Below, piece after piece: positions 11,598-21,205 of a stretch of 64,000 bases of DNA. Position 1 is the first letter of the stretch; each line of letters starts with the position of its first letter. Origin of the DNA: Aldrovandia affinis (Eukaryota > Chordata > Actinopteri > Notacanthiformes > Halosauridae); assembly GCA_029706075.1 (NCBI GenBank), contig JAINUG010000005.1, positions 7,181,001 to 7,245,000 of the forward strand, read 5' to 3'. The translations under genes were made by a program, and so were the position numbers. The notes under the pieces were generated by a model, which ran no database searches, had not been told where the DNA came from, and saw nothing but the letters and a program-made list of their open reading frames with translations.

Positions 11598-12715
11598 CTC
11601 TCCTTCCTCAACTCTTTCTCTCCTTCCCTCCATCTGATACCCAGGTCCCGGCACGGATCTCTGCATGCCTGGCTGATATCTCCGCATGGATGTCCACCCA
11701 CCACCTGAAGCTGAACCTGGGGAAGACAGAGCTGCTCTTCCTCCCAGCGAAGGGCTCCCCGATGATTGATGCGTCAATCACCGTGGAAGGCTCCATAGTG
11801 TCTCCGTCCCAGTCTGCCAGGAGTCTTGGGGTAACCCTGGACAACCAGCTGTGCTTCTTGAGCCATATTGCAGCGATCACTCGGACCTGCCGTTTCTCCC
11901 TCCACAACATCCGGAGGATCCGACCGTTCCTCACCCAAGAGGCCACTCAACTCCTGGTCCAGGCCCTGGTGATCTCACGTCTGGACTACTGCAATTCCTT
12001 GCTGGCAGGCCTTCCAGCCTGTGCCATCAAGCCACTGCAACTAGTCCAGAACGCTGCTGCTCGCCTGGTGTTCAACCAGCCGAAGTTCACCCACGTCACC
12101 CCTCTACTCTCCTCTCTGCACTGGCTCCCCATCGCAGCACGCATCAGATTCAAGTCACTGGTGCTTGCTTTTCAAGCGGCCAGAGGTACTGCTCTCCCAT
12201 TCCTCCAGTCACTCATCACTCCCTACACCCCGCCCAGACCCCTCCGCTCCGCCCCCGCTGGCAAACTGACTGCCCCATCCCTCCGGGCGCCTGGCAGCCG
12301 CTCCTCGCGGTCTCGCCTCTTCTCTGTCCTGGTCCCTCGTTGGTGGAACAACCTCCCGCAATCGGTCAGGACTGCGGAATCACTTCCAATCTTCCGCAAG
12401 AGACTCAAAACCCACCTCTTCAGACTCCACTACCACTGAACTCTGTCCATCTAGCTAAATTGTCTTCACCACTGTTTACTTGTTCAACACTATACTCCCA
12501 AAAACAAAAAAAAAAAAAAATTCACTAACCTTTTCCTTCCCGGTGTTACAGGTATGGTACGCAGATGCCTGCAATGATGTCTATTGCTGTATTCCTGCAC
12601 TGATCTCGTGCGCTAACTATGATTTTTCCTACCATGTATTAATGCACATCTTGTAAGTCGCTCTGGATAAGAGCGTCTGCTAAATGCTTAAAATGTAAAA
12701 TGTAAAATGTAACTC
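11598..12715 (+). mobile_element. L2-type LINE, 5'-truncated 3' part
   Basis: The open frame 11690-12439 encodes the C-terminal third of a non-LTR reverse transcriptase polyprotein: LKLNLGKTELLFLP, SLGVTLDNQL, SRLDYCNSLLAGLP, LLSSLHWLPI and LVPRWWNNLP. It is followed by the fish L2 tail (gtcgctctggataagagcg, ctgctaaatg) and (aaaatgt)n at 12655-12712. It is very similar to the copy at 17622-19420 on the other strand. It is truncated just upstream of the YADD motif and cannot move by itself. It lies upstream of the collagen exons, in opposite orientation. Confidence 0.9.
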
Positions 12716-13068
12716 TTCATAGCATTATTTACAGTAGAAGACCTTATACAAGCATTCTTTGCTGAAGGAATGGAAGCTAAATTTGACCTACTAGCCGTTA
12801 GAAAACATGATGAGTAGTGATTACTTAGCCTAGTGGTAATCAAAACAGGAATTGCCTGGTCCACTAATGAAACAGCTACACGATCACGTTGTTGTGCACA
12901 GGGGGACGTGTCCTTGGTGGTACTTTTGGACGTGTCTTTGGTGGTACTTTCCGTACATGCCGAGGAGGGGGCTGTGGTGGTGACTGTTTCAGCTGGTTGG
13001 ATCTTGATAGGACCGGGAGCATGGGAATGATTTGGGCGTTGCTTTTATACCAGCTTTCACCAATTCAT
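12716..13068. other. unassigned; possibly the broken end of the ORF1-bearing LINE
   Basis: No gene was seen. Bases 12890-12960 contain a repeated ggtggtactttt/ggacgtgtc motif. On the minus strand this follows the ORF1 stop codon of the LINE, so it may be the start of the inter-ORF region before the copy breaks off. Confidence 0.35.
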
Positions 13069-14787
13069 TCATTCTGGGAGTAAAAGGGGTGGGGATAGTA
13101 GGAGCGGAGAGGAGGAAAAGCAGAAGGAGGGAAATGAAGCTTCATCTGGTTGCGGTTCAGGCCAGTCGAAGTCCGCCACACCACGGACATGGTCTGACGG
13201 GGGGGTGGAGGATGGTGCTGGCCGGACGTGGCACACCGAGTCGTCTGGCTGCCGTTCCGGCCAGGGGGTGGGGGGTGGAGGATGGTGATGGCCGGACGTG
13301 GCACACCGAGTCCTCTCATCTGAAGGTTGTGTTGGAGGAGCTGCCAGGCTGGCTGAGGGGGAGGCGGAGGGTGATGATGACTGGATGTCTGGTGGTGAGC
13401 ACATTGTGTGCTTCTCTTGCGATATAGGAGCTGATGTCTGTATATCAGGGTTCTGCACGTCATCTGGGCTCGCAGCAAGGTCAGGAGGCAGATAGGCTTT
13501 ATCTTCCACGGCCTCTGTGAGGGGTGGCATTGCGAAGGGTGACGATGTCACCCTTGAATGACTCAGCACAGTGGAGTGGCAGATGGAATATAGGACATGC
13601 GAGGTGAAAAGATTTCCCCCAGATGAATTCAGAGTAAATCCATTTTCCATGAAAAGATCTCCTCGTTCCCAGAACAGGTCAAAATTGTCAATAAAGTTCA
13701 CTTTATGTGTGTGACAGGCAGCTGACAGCCATCTATTTAAACACAGTAGTCTACTGAACCTGTTTACTCCTTTTCTGAATGAGGGGAGGGGCCCACTAAT
13801 GTAGGCTTCAATGTCCTGGGAGTTTAGCATGTTAAGTAACCCAGTAAAGTCCTGTTTCAGTGTTTCTGTCTGTTCTTTTGAGATATCATTTCCCCCAGTA
13901 TGAATGACAATCTTTTTCACTGAATTGTGGGCAGTCAGAATATCTGGGATTTTTTTTGTCATGCCATTGACCATCTCCTTAGGGAGGCAGAGTATTTTAA
14001 TGTTTTTCTTACCATAGGCGTGGATAGAATTGATGGTAACATCACCAGTGATGAGGATCGCTGGCTCAGTGGCCTGCTGGTTGCTGCCTGTGGCCTGCAG
14101 CTTGCTGCTGCGGTGACGCGGTCGCTGTGTGTGCGGTCGCGGCCCTGTGTGTTGTTGTCCTCCGCGGCGTCTCGTTCTGTCCGAGCGGCGCGGTGCTGAT
14201 TGAGGTGTAGCGCCAGCTGCGTCGTCTGGCTCCGTTTCCGGCTCGTGTAACAGCGGCAGGAATCTGTTTTTAAGCTGAATGGCCAACAGTGGCTGAGGGG
14301 TACTCACCACTCGCCCTCTGCTCGGCACATCCAGGCAGCGCTTCGCTGTTATCTGTCGAGTCCGGGCTGCAGCCACGTCCGCGGTAACATTAGCTCCTTG
14401 TTGCGCTAGCAGTTCGCTCTCTGCTGCGAGGGATGAGGTGGCCAGGGAGGGCCAGCCAGTCACGGTGTTTATCTCCGGGCGTTCAGTTACTTCTCCGTGT
14501 ATCACGAGTTTTCGGGGGATGTTTTTCTTTTTCTTTAGTAGCTTAACTGGGGTTAGTCCGGTAGCATCAGTTGCAGCTAGCGTTAGCTTCGCTGGGGCTG
14601 GACCAGTAGCATCGCTTGCTAGCGTTAGTTTAGTTTCATCGTGAGTCCGAAAGACACACGATGAGACAGGTATTTTAACCTGCGGAGTCCACGGGATGGT
14701 GGTGTCATTGTCCTCTGAGACGAATAACTTGGTCTGCAGTAATGCGATCGTTTTTAAGTGTCCAGTGCAGTCTTTGCAGGGGGGCAT
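13069..14787 (-). CDS. LINE ORF1: 572-aa protein with SGNH-esterase-like domain
   Basis: This is an uninterrupted frame of a non-LTR retrotransposon, not a host gene. The N-terminus (MPPCKDCTGHL, then a leucine-rich stretch) matches the Cys-containing, coiled start of fish L2/CR1 ORF1 proteins. The middle is a basic, Gln-rich linker. Residues ~245-400 form an SGNH-hydrolase-like domain with ILITGDVTI (block I), IHTGGNDI (block III) and ENGFTLNSSGGN in place of the last block. The usual catalytic Ser of GDS is Val and the expected D..H of the last block appears as E..T, so esterase activity is doubtful. The C-terminal ~150 residues are Pro/Ser-rich. Bases 13439-13668 are duplicated exactly at 10792-11021. 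Confidence 0.85.
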   Translation of the reverse strand: MPPCKDCTGHLKTIALLQTKLFVSEDNDTTIPWTPQVKIPVSSCVFRTHDETKLTLASDATGPAPAKLTLAATDATGLTPVKLLKKKKNIPRKLVIHGEVTERPEINTVTGWPSLATSSLAAESELLAQQGANVTADVAAARTRQITAKRCLDVPSRGRVVSTPQPLLAIQLKNRFLPLLHEPETEPDDAAGATPQSAPRRSDRTRRRGGQQHTGPRPHTQRPRHRSSKLQATGSNQQATEPAILITGDVTINSIHAYGKKNIKILCLPKEMVNGMTKKIPDILTAHNSVKKIVIHTGGNDISKEQTETLKQDFTGLLNMLNSQDIEAYISGPLPSFRKGVNRFSRLLCLNRWLSAACHTHKVNFIDNFDLFWERGDLFMENGFTLNSSGGNLFTSHVLYSICHSTVLSHSRVTSSPFAMPPLTEAVEDKAYLPPDLAASPDDVQNPDIQTSAPISQEKHTMCSPPDIQSSSPSASPSASLAAPPTQPSDERTRCATSGHHHPPPPTPWPERQPDDSVCHVRPAPSSTPPSDHVRGVADFDWPEPQPDEASFPSFCFSSSPLLLSPPLLLPE

Positions 14788-15315
14788 ATCCTTGGGTACT
14801 TAGCTTCCTAGCTCGGCTAAGCTGGAAGCTAGGTAGCTGATTCTAAAGTTAGTGCTCCGGCCGGAGGAAAAAGAAAGGATAATTAAAGGTCCTAGGATAG
14901 GAACTAAAAACCATTAAAAACGAGATAAAATTAAAGCTAAAATGAGCAATAAAACAGCATAAAAGCAGAGTTTGCACAGAGCAGAAGAAAAAGCAGCCGC
15001 CACTGTCAATGTCAAAGATGTAGTCACAATATCGAACATAGCAATATCGAACAATATAAAACTGAGTTTATTGGGGGAAACTCACAAATAGGAAGAGGGA
15101 AAAAAATCTGGCAAACAATCCAAGACCGTAATTCGTATTCATAGTCATTGTTCGTTTTCCAAGGTCTCATCCACATCCACATTCTCATACAATCCATTTT
15201 GGCAATGAACAGGTTAGTCGGGCAGTCCAGATCAAACACAATAATCTCTCACCAACCCTCCACAGGTTTCCCTGACGGTACATAGGGGTACTGCCTCCTC
15301 ATTTATCCCCAAGTC
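14788..15315 (-). other. probable 5' UTR of the LINE and flanking DNA
   Basis: Sequence upstream of the ORF1 start (to roughly 15000) is presumed LINE 5' UTR. Beyond that, no gene was recognised before the gypsy remnant begins. Confidence 0.4.
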
Positions 15316-15963
15316 TTAGGCAGCTAAGGGTTTGCCGGTGCGTCTCTTTTCCTCCGGACCTTCATATAAGGTTTGGTGGTGGAGCCAGCATGTCGACAGG
15401 TATCTCCCCTCGATTACCACTCCCCGCACCTCCCCCTGCTGTCTGCCACACACCCTCTTCCTCAGCTCCGACTGGGAGGGAGGGACAGCCTGACACAATA
15501 ATGCATCCCTCCTGGAGAGGGCATTGGTAATCCCATGGGCAGCACCAGACCTTTGTAGGACAGAGAAAGCAAATAGTTGCAGAGATAGGAACCACCGAGT
15601 GACACAAACATTACTGTCTTTGTTCCGAGCCATCCACACTAAAGGCACATGGACTGTTACCAGGGTGAAGTGCTGTCCCAATAAATAGTACTTTAGAGTT
15701 TCCAGTTCCCACTTTATCGCTAGACATTATTTTTCCACTGTAGAATATCTTTGTTCCCGAGGTAAAAGCTTCTGACTGATGTACACGATGAGGTGTTCCT
15801 CATCCTCTTGTAGCTGTGACAGGACAGCACCCACCCCGGTTTCCGATGCATCGGTCTGCACCAGTAGGGTTTTCATGAAATCAGGGGTCACCAGCACAGG
15901 TCCCGAACACAGTATACTCTTTAGGTCCTGGAATGCTTTCTCTGTCCTTTCTGTCCACTCCAC
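15316..15963 (-). pseudogene. gypsy RNase H region
   Basis: The first part (15727-15963) reads WTERTEKAFQDLK, VQTDASETGVGAVLSQ and SQKLLPREQRYSTVEK, the start of an RNase H domain of a Ty3/gypsy pol (the Asp of TDAS is one catalytic residue). After a frame break, 15316-15681 continues with FTLVTVHVPLVWMARNKDSN and a C-terminal tail. The His of the expected TDH motif is shifted (VTVHVP). It is decayed by at least one frameshift. No integrase follows it downstream, consistent with integrase lying upstream of RT. Confidence 0.8.
15359..15452. repeat. ~94-bp direct repeat, copy A
   Basis: This stretch (containing gtcgacaggtatctcccctcg) matches 20131-20223 in the same orientation with scattered differences. 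It overlaps the end of the RNase H frame. Confidence 0.75.
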
Positions 15964-16008
15964 TTGATCTGGCAGACGGCTCTTGGTCAGATCTGTTAGT
16001 GTGGCTGG

Positions 16009-16812
16009 CTAGCGACGATAATAGCTAGTTAATCCCACAAAAGTGCGTACTTGCTTTTTGGTGAGGTGGCGGGGCCATTCCCGAATCGCTTCCACTTTCC
16101 TCTCCTGAGGTTTGATGCATCCTCTTCCGATAGTATACCCCAGGTATTCTGCCTCCGGTAGGCCAAGCCAACATTTTTTGGGGTTCGCCATGATCCCTGC
16201 TTGCCGCAATGCACCCGGTCGATGTGTGTCTTCCACTGATTCCCATGAATGATTATATCATCCAGGTAGACCACTGCGTATTCCCTATGGGGGTGAAGGA
16301 TCTGGTCCATTAACCGTCAGAACGTGACTGGGGCTCCATGCAGTCCGAACGGTAGTTTCCTGTATTGAAATAAGCCACCTGGGGTGGCAAAAGCAGTTTT
16401 CTCCCTGGCCTTGGGAGCTAGTGGTACCTGCTAATAACCTTTTGTCAGGTCTAACATACTAATAAATCTGGTGGTTCCTAGTCTGTCAATCAATTCTTCA
16501 ATTCTGGGCATAGGATAAGCATCGAATTTGGAGATTTCATTTAATTTTTGGATATCATTACAAAACATGAGGGTGCCGTCCAGTTTCTGTACTAACACAA
16601 TTGGGCTACACCACTCACTATGAGCCTCCCCAATTATTCACGTGGCCAATATGTACCTCTGTTCTGATGGCTCCTCTCCTTGCTTCTGGTATGCAGTATG
16701 GCCACAACTTTACCTTTTCACCTGGCACGGTGATAATGCGGTGTTGTATGAGGTTGGTGTGTCCCCGTTCAATGGAAAACACATCCTGATTACTGTTAAC
16801 CAGCTCCTGCAT
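16009..16812 (-). pseudogene. gypsy reverse transcriptase region
   Basis: Pieces in three frames cover the pre-RT linker (QDVFSIERGHTNLIQH, 16618-16812), the catalytic motif AVVYLDDIIIHGN (16029-16310) and the connection after it (NPKKCWLGLPEAEYLGY ... RTFVGLTSYYRR, 16009-16236). YLDD is the RT active site. Several frameshifts and stops separate the pieces, so no functional enzyme can be made. The pre-RT linker directly follows integrase C-terminal sequence, which shows the IN-RT order. Confidence 0.8.
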
Positions 16813-17045
16813 GTCTTGCTTCTGAGCCGGGCTCAGTTCTTCCCCCTAGTGGCACCTAGGCAGGCATGGTCTCGGCAGTAGATATATGAGGGGAAATGTT
16901 GTACAGAACCTCACAGGTATTCCACTGTTTCAACAGGTTTATATGGGTTAAATTACGGTGTCCCAGCTGTCAGACCCGGTAATTTAGTTCCCCCACCTTT
17001 TCAATCACTTCATAGGGCCCATGCCATCTAGATAAAAATGTATAC

Positions 17046-17620
17046 TCAGATGCGGCGATTAGTACCAACACCTTGTCCCCCTGTCTGGAACTCTCTTAGT
17101 TGTGCTCCCATTATACACTTGTGTTTGCTCATTCTGCACTTCCTGCATGTGTTCCCATATGATGGCCAGAGGGTGACCATCCTATCTCTCATTTCTCCAA
17201 TGTGTTCCACCAGGGTGCGATGAGGCAAAGGTTGTTGTTCCCATGCCTTCTTAGCTACATCTAGCAGTCTTTGGGGTTGTCTCCTGTACAACAGCTTGAA
17301 GGGCAAAAATCCAGTGGACCCCTGGGGTACTTCTCTGATTGAAAACATTACATTCATTCGTGAATTATTATTTCATTATTCGTGAAATGGGGTTCCTTGA
17401 TTGGTTAAAATCTGGTCAGGAATGGCCATTCTGGAAAATAACAGTTACAACTCACATGCGATCCCCTTGGTAACCATTGTGTGCAGTGGAACGGCTTCCG
17501 GGTACCTGGTGGCATAGCCCACCATGAACAGGATGTACTGATGCCCCCGACTGCTCTTGGATAGGGGTCTGACCAGATCCATTGTGATCCTGCTAAAAGA
17601 TACTGAGATTATGGGTAGGG
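17046..17620 (-). pseudogene. gypsy integrase core and C-terminal region
   Basis: From 17620 downwards the minus strand encodes a degenerate DDE core (FSRITMDLVRPLSKSSRGHQYILFM, here broken by substitutions, and ATRYPEAVPL). It then reads REVPQGSTGFLPFKLLYRRQ and the C-terminal region down to 17046. The N-terminal HHCC part is 1.8 kb away on the far side of the L2 insertion. Stops and frameshifts are present. Confidence 0.75.
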
Positions 17621-17621
17621 G

Positions 17622-19420
17622 TTACATTTTACATTTACATTTTAAGCATTTAGCAGACGCTCTTATCCAGAGCGACTTACAAGATGTGCATTAATACATG
17701 GTAGGAAAAATCATAGTTAGCGCACAAGATCAGTGCAGGAATACAGCAATAGACATCATTGCAGGCATCTGCGTACCATACCTGTAACACCGGGAAGGAA
17801 AAGGTTAGTGAATTTTTTTTTTTTTTTTTTTCTGTTTTGGGAGTATAGTGTTGAACAAGTAAACAGTGGTGAAGACAATTTAGCTAGATGGACAGAGTTC
17901 AGTGGTAGTGGAGTCTGAAGAGGTGGGTTTTGAGTCTCTCGCGGAAGATCGCAAGTGACTCCACGGTCCTGACCAATTGCGGAAGGTCGTTCTACCAGCG
18001 AGGGATCAGGACAGAGAAGAGGCGAGACCGTGAGGAGCGGCTGCCAGGCGCCCGGAGGGAAGGGACAGTCAGTTTACCAGAGGAGGCGGAGGGATCTGGG
18101 AGGTGTGTAGGAAGTGATGAGTGACTGGAGGTATGGGGGAGCATTACCTCTGGCCGCTTGAAAAGCAAGCACCAGTGACTTGAATCTGATGTGTGCTGCG
18201 ATGGGGAGCCAGTGCAGAGAGGAGAGTAGAGGGGTGACATGGGTGAACTTCGGCTGGTTGAACACCAGACGAGCGGCAGCGTTCTGGACTAGTTGCAGTG
18301 GCTTGATGGCGCAGGCCGCAAGGCCTGCCAGCAAGGAATTGCAGTAGTCCAGACGTGAGATCACCAAGGCCTGGACCAGGAGTTGAGTGGCCTCTTGGGT
18401 GAGGAACGGTCGGATCCTCCGGATGTTGTGGAGGGAGAAACGGCAGGTCCGAGTGATCGCTGCAATATGGCTCGAGAAGCACAGCTGGTTGTCCAGGGTT
18501 ACCCCGAGACTCCTGGCCGACTGGGACGGAGACACTATGGAGCCTTCCACGGTGATTGACGCATCAATCATCGGGGAGCCCTTCGCTGGGAGGAAGAGCA
18601 GCTCAGTCTTCCCCAGGTTCAGCTTCAGGTGGTGGGTGGACATCCAAGCGGAGATGTCAGCCAGGCATGCAGAGATCCGTGCCGGGACCTGGGTATCAGA
18701 TGGAGAGATGGAGAGGAACAGTTGTATGTCATCAGCATAACAGTGATAGGAAAAACCATGAGCAGAAATAACAGAGCCAAGTGACTTGGTGTACAGAGAA
18801 AATAGGACGGGGCCTAGCACCGAGCCCTGCGGGACTCCGGTAGAGAGGGTGTGGGGAAAGGAGAGGGATCCTCTCCAGGCCACCTGATAGGACCGGTCAG
18901 CCAGGTAGGACTCGAACCATGTCAACGCAGATCCAGAGATTCCCATCTCGACGAGAGATGAGAGCAGGATCCGGTGGTCCACGGTGTCGAATGCCGCCGA
19001 CAGGTCGAGGAGGAGTAGGGCGGAGCTAAGGGATTGGGACTTAGCCCCATGAAGAGCCTCAGTGACAGCAAGGAGAGCGGTCTCTGTGGAGTGGCCTGCT
19101 CTGAACCCAGATTGGTTGGGATCAAGCAGGTCGTTCTGTAAGAGATGAGCAGACAGTTGGTTATAGACAGCCTGCTCTAACGTTTTGGAAAGGAATGGGA
19201 GGAGAGAGACAGGTCGGTAGTTTGAAATAACAGCAGGATTCAGAGAGGGTTTTTTGAGGAGGGGGACAACATGAACACATTTGAGGGAAGAGGGGACAGA
19301 GCCAGAGGAAAGAGAGGAGTTAATGACATTGGAGACAAAGGGGAGGATGTCCATAGCAATGGACTGGAAGAGAGGGGAAGGAAGAGGGGGAGTATTAAGG
19401 GACTGCGGAAATGTCAATTG
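17622..19420 (-). mobile_element. L2-type LINE nested in the gypsy integrase
   Basis: This is a second L2 copy, in minus orientation, with its tail at 17622-17690 (cagacgctcttatccagag and a poly-A-like T run at 17815). The long frame down to 18074 carries RT motifs in order: SNYRPVSLLPFLSK, NQSGFRAGHSTETALL, LDLSAAFDTVDH, GVPQGSVLGPVLF, YHCYADDIQLF, LDYCNSLLAGL and HWLPIAA. The last C-terminal part is in another frame (17992-18240). Its 5' truncation point lies inside the integrase finger region near 19420. An upstream extension of this reading frame to 19615 is out-of-frame gypsy DNA and not part of the LINE protein. Confidence 0.9.
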
Positions 19421-19615
19421 GGCAACACATGCTGGCACTTGGGACAACTGCGGCAAAAATCTTCCACCGCTCTCTTCACCCCGGGCCAGTGAAATCAGCT
19501 CCTGATCCTCTCCAAGGTCTTTTCTACTCCTAGATGTGCCCCCAGCAGATATGCATGAGCTAAATGTAGTACAGCCTGTATAAATTGACTGGGCGCCAAC
19601 AATAATTCTATGCAT
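19420..19615 (-). pseudogene. gypsy integrase zinc-finger (HHCC) part
   Basis: One minus-strand frame shows HLAHAYLLGAHLGVEKTLER, followed by an in-frame TGA, then WPGVKRAVEDFCRSCPKCQ. This is the His-His-Cys-Cys finger of a retroelement integrase. The stop is at a position where Arg (CGA) is usual, consistent with a CpG mutation. The sequence breaks at the L2 5' junction. Confidence 0.7.
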
Positions 19616-19753
19616 TCGTTTTTTTTTTAATTGCTTGATATAATAACAGTTTTTTTATTGAGAAATGGGGGTAGATACGTTGACCCCCTCAATAGGTTTC
19701 CCATCAATGACCGCCACCTGCTGGAGGGCACTGGCCAGGTAGGGATCTTCTAA

Positions 19754-20130
19754 TTAAGCAGTTCCGAATCGGGCCGATCGGAAAGCAGGCTTGGTCTCCC
19801 CCTCATGTTCCATTGGAAACAGGTCTGCTAAATTAATCTCTGTGTCCCCCAGCCATTCTTCCACCGGCTCACCTTCACAGAGAGGTTCTGTTGATGCATT
19901 GGGGTCCACTTCCTGATAACCACACATCTGGTCTTCCCCTTCGCTGGTGGCCCTCACCTGTTTTCTGGCTCCTTTCTATTCCCTCGTTTTTCCATTTCTC
20001 CCGACATGCTGGACCACAGTTGGGCGAACATCGGGGAATCTATCCCTATCAGCACAGGAACCGGCAGGTTTGGCAAAACCCCAGCTCATCCCACGTTTTG
20101 TCCCTTCATCATCTGCAGGTTTAAAATAGA
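19754..20130 (-). pseudogene. gypsy protease-side linker remnant
   Basis: In alternating frames the minus strand shows fragments (LPVPVLIGID-like, then a Glu/Asp-rich linker including EPVEEWLGDTEINLADLFP). These resemble the segment after the protease and before integrase in Gmr1-like fish elements. It is heavily frameshifted. Assignment to the protease/linker rests on position more than on motif. Confidence 0.5.
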
Positions 20131-20223
20131 CCTTCATACGTATAAGGTTTGAGGGTGGAACCAGCGTATCGACAGGTGTCTCCCCTCGATACCACTCCCT
20201 GCATCTTCCCCGGCCACCTGCCA
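20131..20223. repeat. ~94-bp direct repeat, copy B
   Basis: This matches 15359-15452 (containing atcgacaggtgtctcccctcg). It lies at the upstream edge of the gypsy remnant, just before a TA microsatellite at 20226-20256. It could be a relic of terminal repeats or of a second element copy. Confidence 0.75.
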
Positions 20224-20461
20224 CGATACATATATATATATAAATATATATATTCTGTTAACAATGTGTTATATAGAGATTATCTGTGTCTTGTGCTAGT
20301 AAATTTCCATTTTGTAAATTCTGCAGAAAGTAGGTGTTTATCTCTGCAAAGAGTTCTCCTTTTTGTGATGAACAGGATGTTTCATGGGAGTTGTTCATAC
20401 ACAAGGCTGACGTATCTATGTCACCATGACCCACATGAGAGATATGGCTGCATGCCCAAAA

Positions 20462-21200
20462 TGTCATGGTTTCCCCGGACTCACCGCTGGGTGGCGGTGT
20501 TGCGCCTTCCTTGTGGGAGGCACACAGGTGGGGTTCATTTAGCAATTACCTTCCTATTTAAACCCCCAGCTGTAGTTGCTCGGGGCGAAATCGTAAGCCA
20601 TCTTTGCGATTTAGCCGGTAAGGTAGTAGTGTGTTTTTAAAGACGTAACATCAAGACTTACTTTAGAAAAGACTCGTTTGGTCCGAAACCTTCTCTAACT
20701 AAGAACATCTTTATTGTACCTTCGATAAGAACCTTGCTCTCTATTAGGAGCTTCCGTTTGGTTTCTTTTGTTCAGTCGGTTCAACTGTGTTTTGGGTTAC
20801 ATTCTTGTTCTTTTGGCTCTCCTAGCCCTTTTCTCATTTTCGGACCCTCGGTGTCTTCGGTTTATTTGATTGTTTTCTATTCTATTTGGTAATCCGGTGG
20901 ACGTATTTCCACCACTGTGTGTTTTGTTTTCTGCAAAGAAATTAGTATAAGGTATTTTGTTTGTCGGGTGTTTTGCTACCCTCACCTTATTAACTCTGCA
21001 GAGTTTTCTTTATTTCTTTTGTTTGTGTCAGTGTGACTCATATCCGCCCGTTGGGTGATATTTTCCGTTCCTCCCTTTTGTTCGTCCCTTCCCTATTTCT
21101 CTGTTTTTCAGAGCTAGTGGTTAGACTGTAGGGCAGTACAGTGTAACTTATTGATCCCCTGGGGTTCTGCGAGTGGCGCCTATTACCATCCACCCTCACA
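20462..21200 (+). mobile_element. solo LTR of a sushi-type gypsy element (diverged)
   Basis: It starts TGTCATGG and ends CACCCTCACA, with near-matching 5-bp flanks caaaa (20457-20461) and cagaa (21201-21205). Along its length it aligns with the reverse complement of the LTRs at 41982-42580 and 47260-47857: tggcggtgttgcgcc, gcgaaatcgtaagcc, gatttagccggtaaggt, cgttgggtgatattt, ggggttctgcgag. A TATTTAA box at 20555 lies exactly 30 nt before GCGAAATCGTA (20585-20595), the predicted RNA start. No internal region is present. Confidence 0.85.
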
Positions 21201-21205
21201 CAGAA

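Larger units (their letters stand above)
15316..20224 (-). mobile_element. Gmr1-like Ty3/gypsy retrotransposon remnant (PR-IN-RT-RH order)
   Basis: Reading the minus strand from high to low coordinates the domains are: protease-side linker (20130-19754), integrase HHCC finger (19615-19420), integrase core and C-terminal part (17620-17046), reverse transcriptase (16812-16009) and RNase H (15963-15316). Integrase therefore precedes RT, the Ty1/copia-like order known in the Gmr1 group of deuterostome Ty3/gypsy elements. The integrase is split by a nested L2 (17622-19420). Multiple stops and frameshifts make it a fossil. No clear LTR pair was found, although ~94 bp at 15359-15452 recur at 20131-20223. 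Confidence 0.8.

Noticed and set aside
13069..14787. Long uninterrupted frame as a possible host gene
   Set aside because: Its N-terminal Cys motif, SGNH-like domain and duplication next to RT sequence identify it as LINE ORF1.
18074..19615. 513-codon open frame that could be read as a chimeric integrase-RT protein
   Set aside because: The L2 RT frame extends by chance into the gypsy integrase DNA in a different frame from the real integrase codons; the upstream ~65 codons are not integrase protein.
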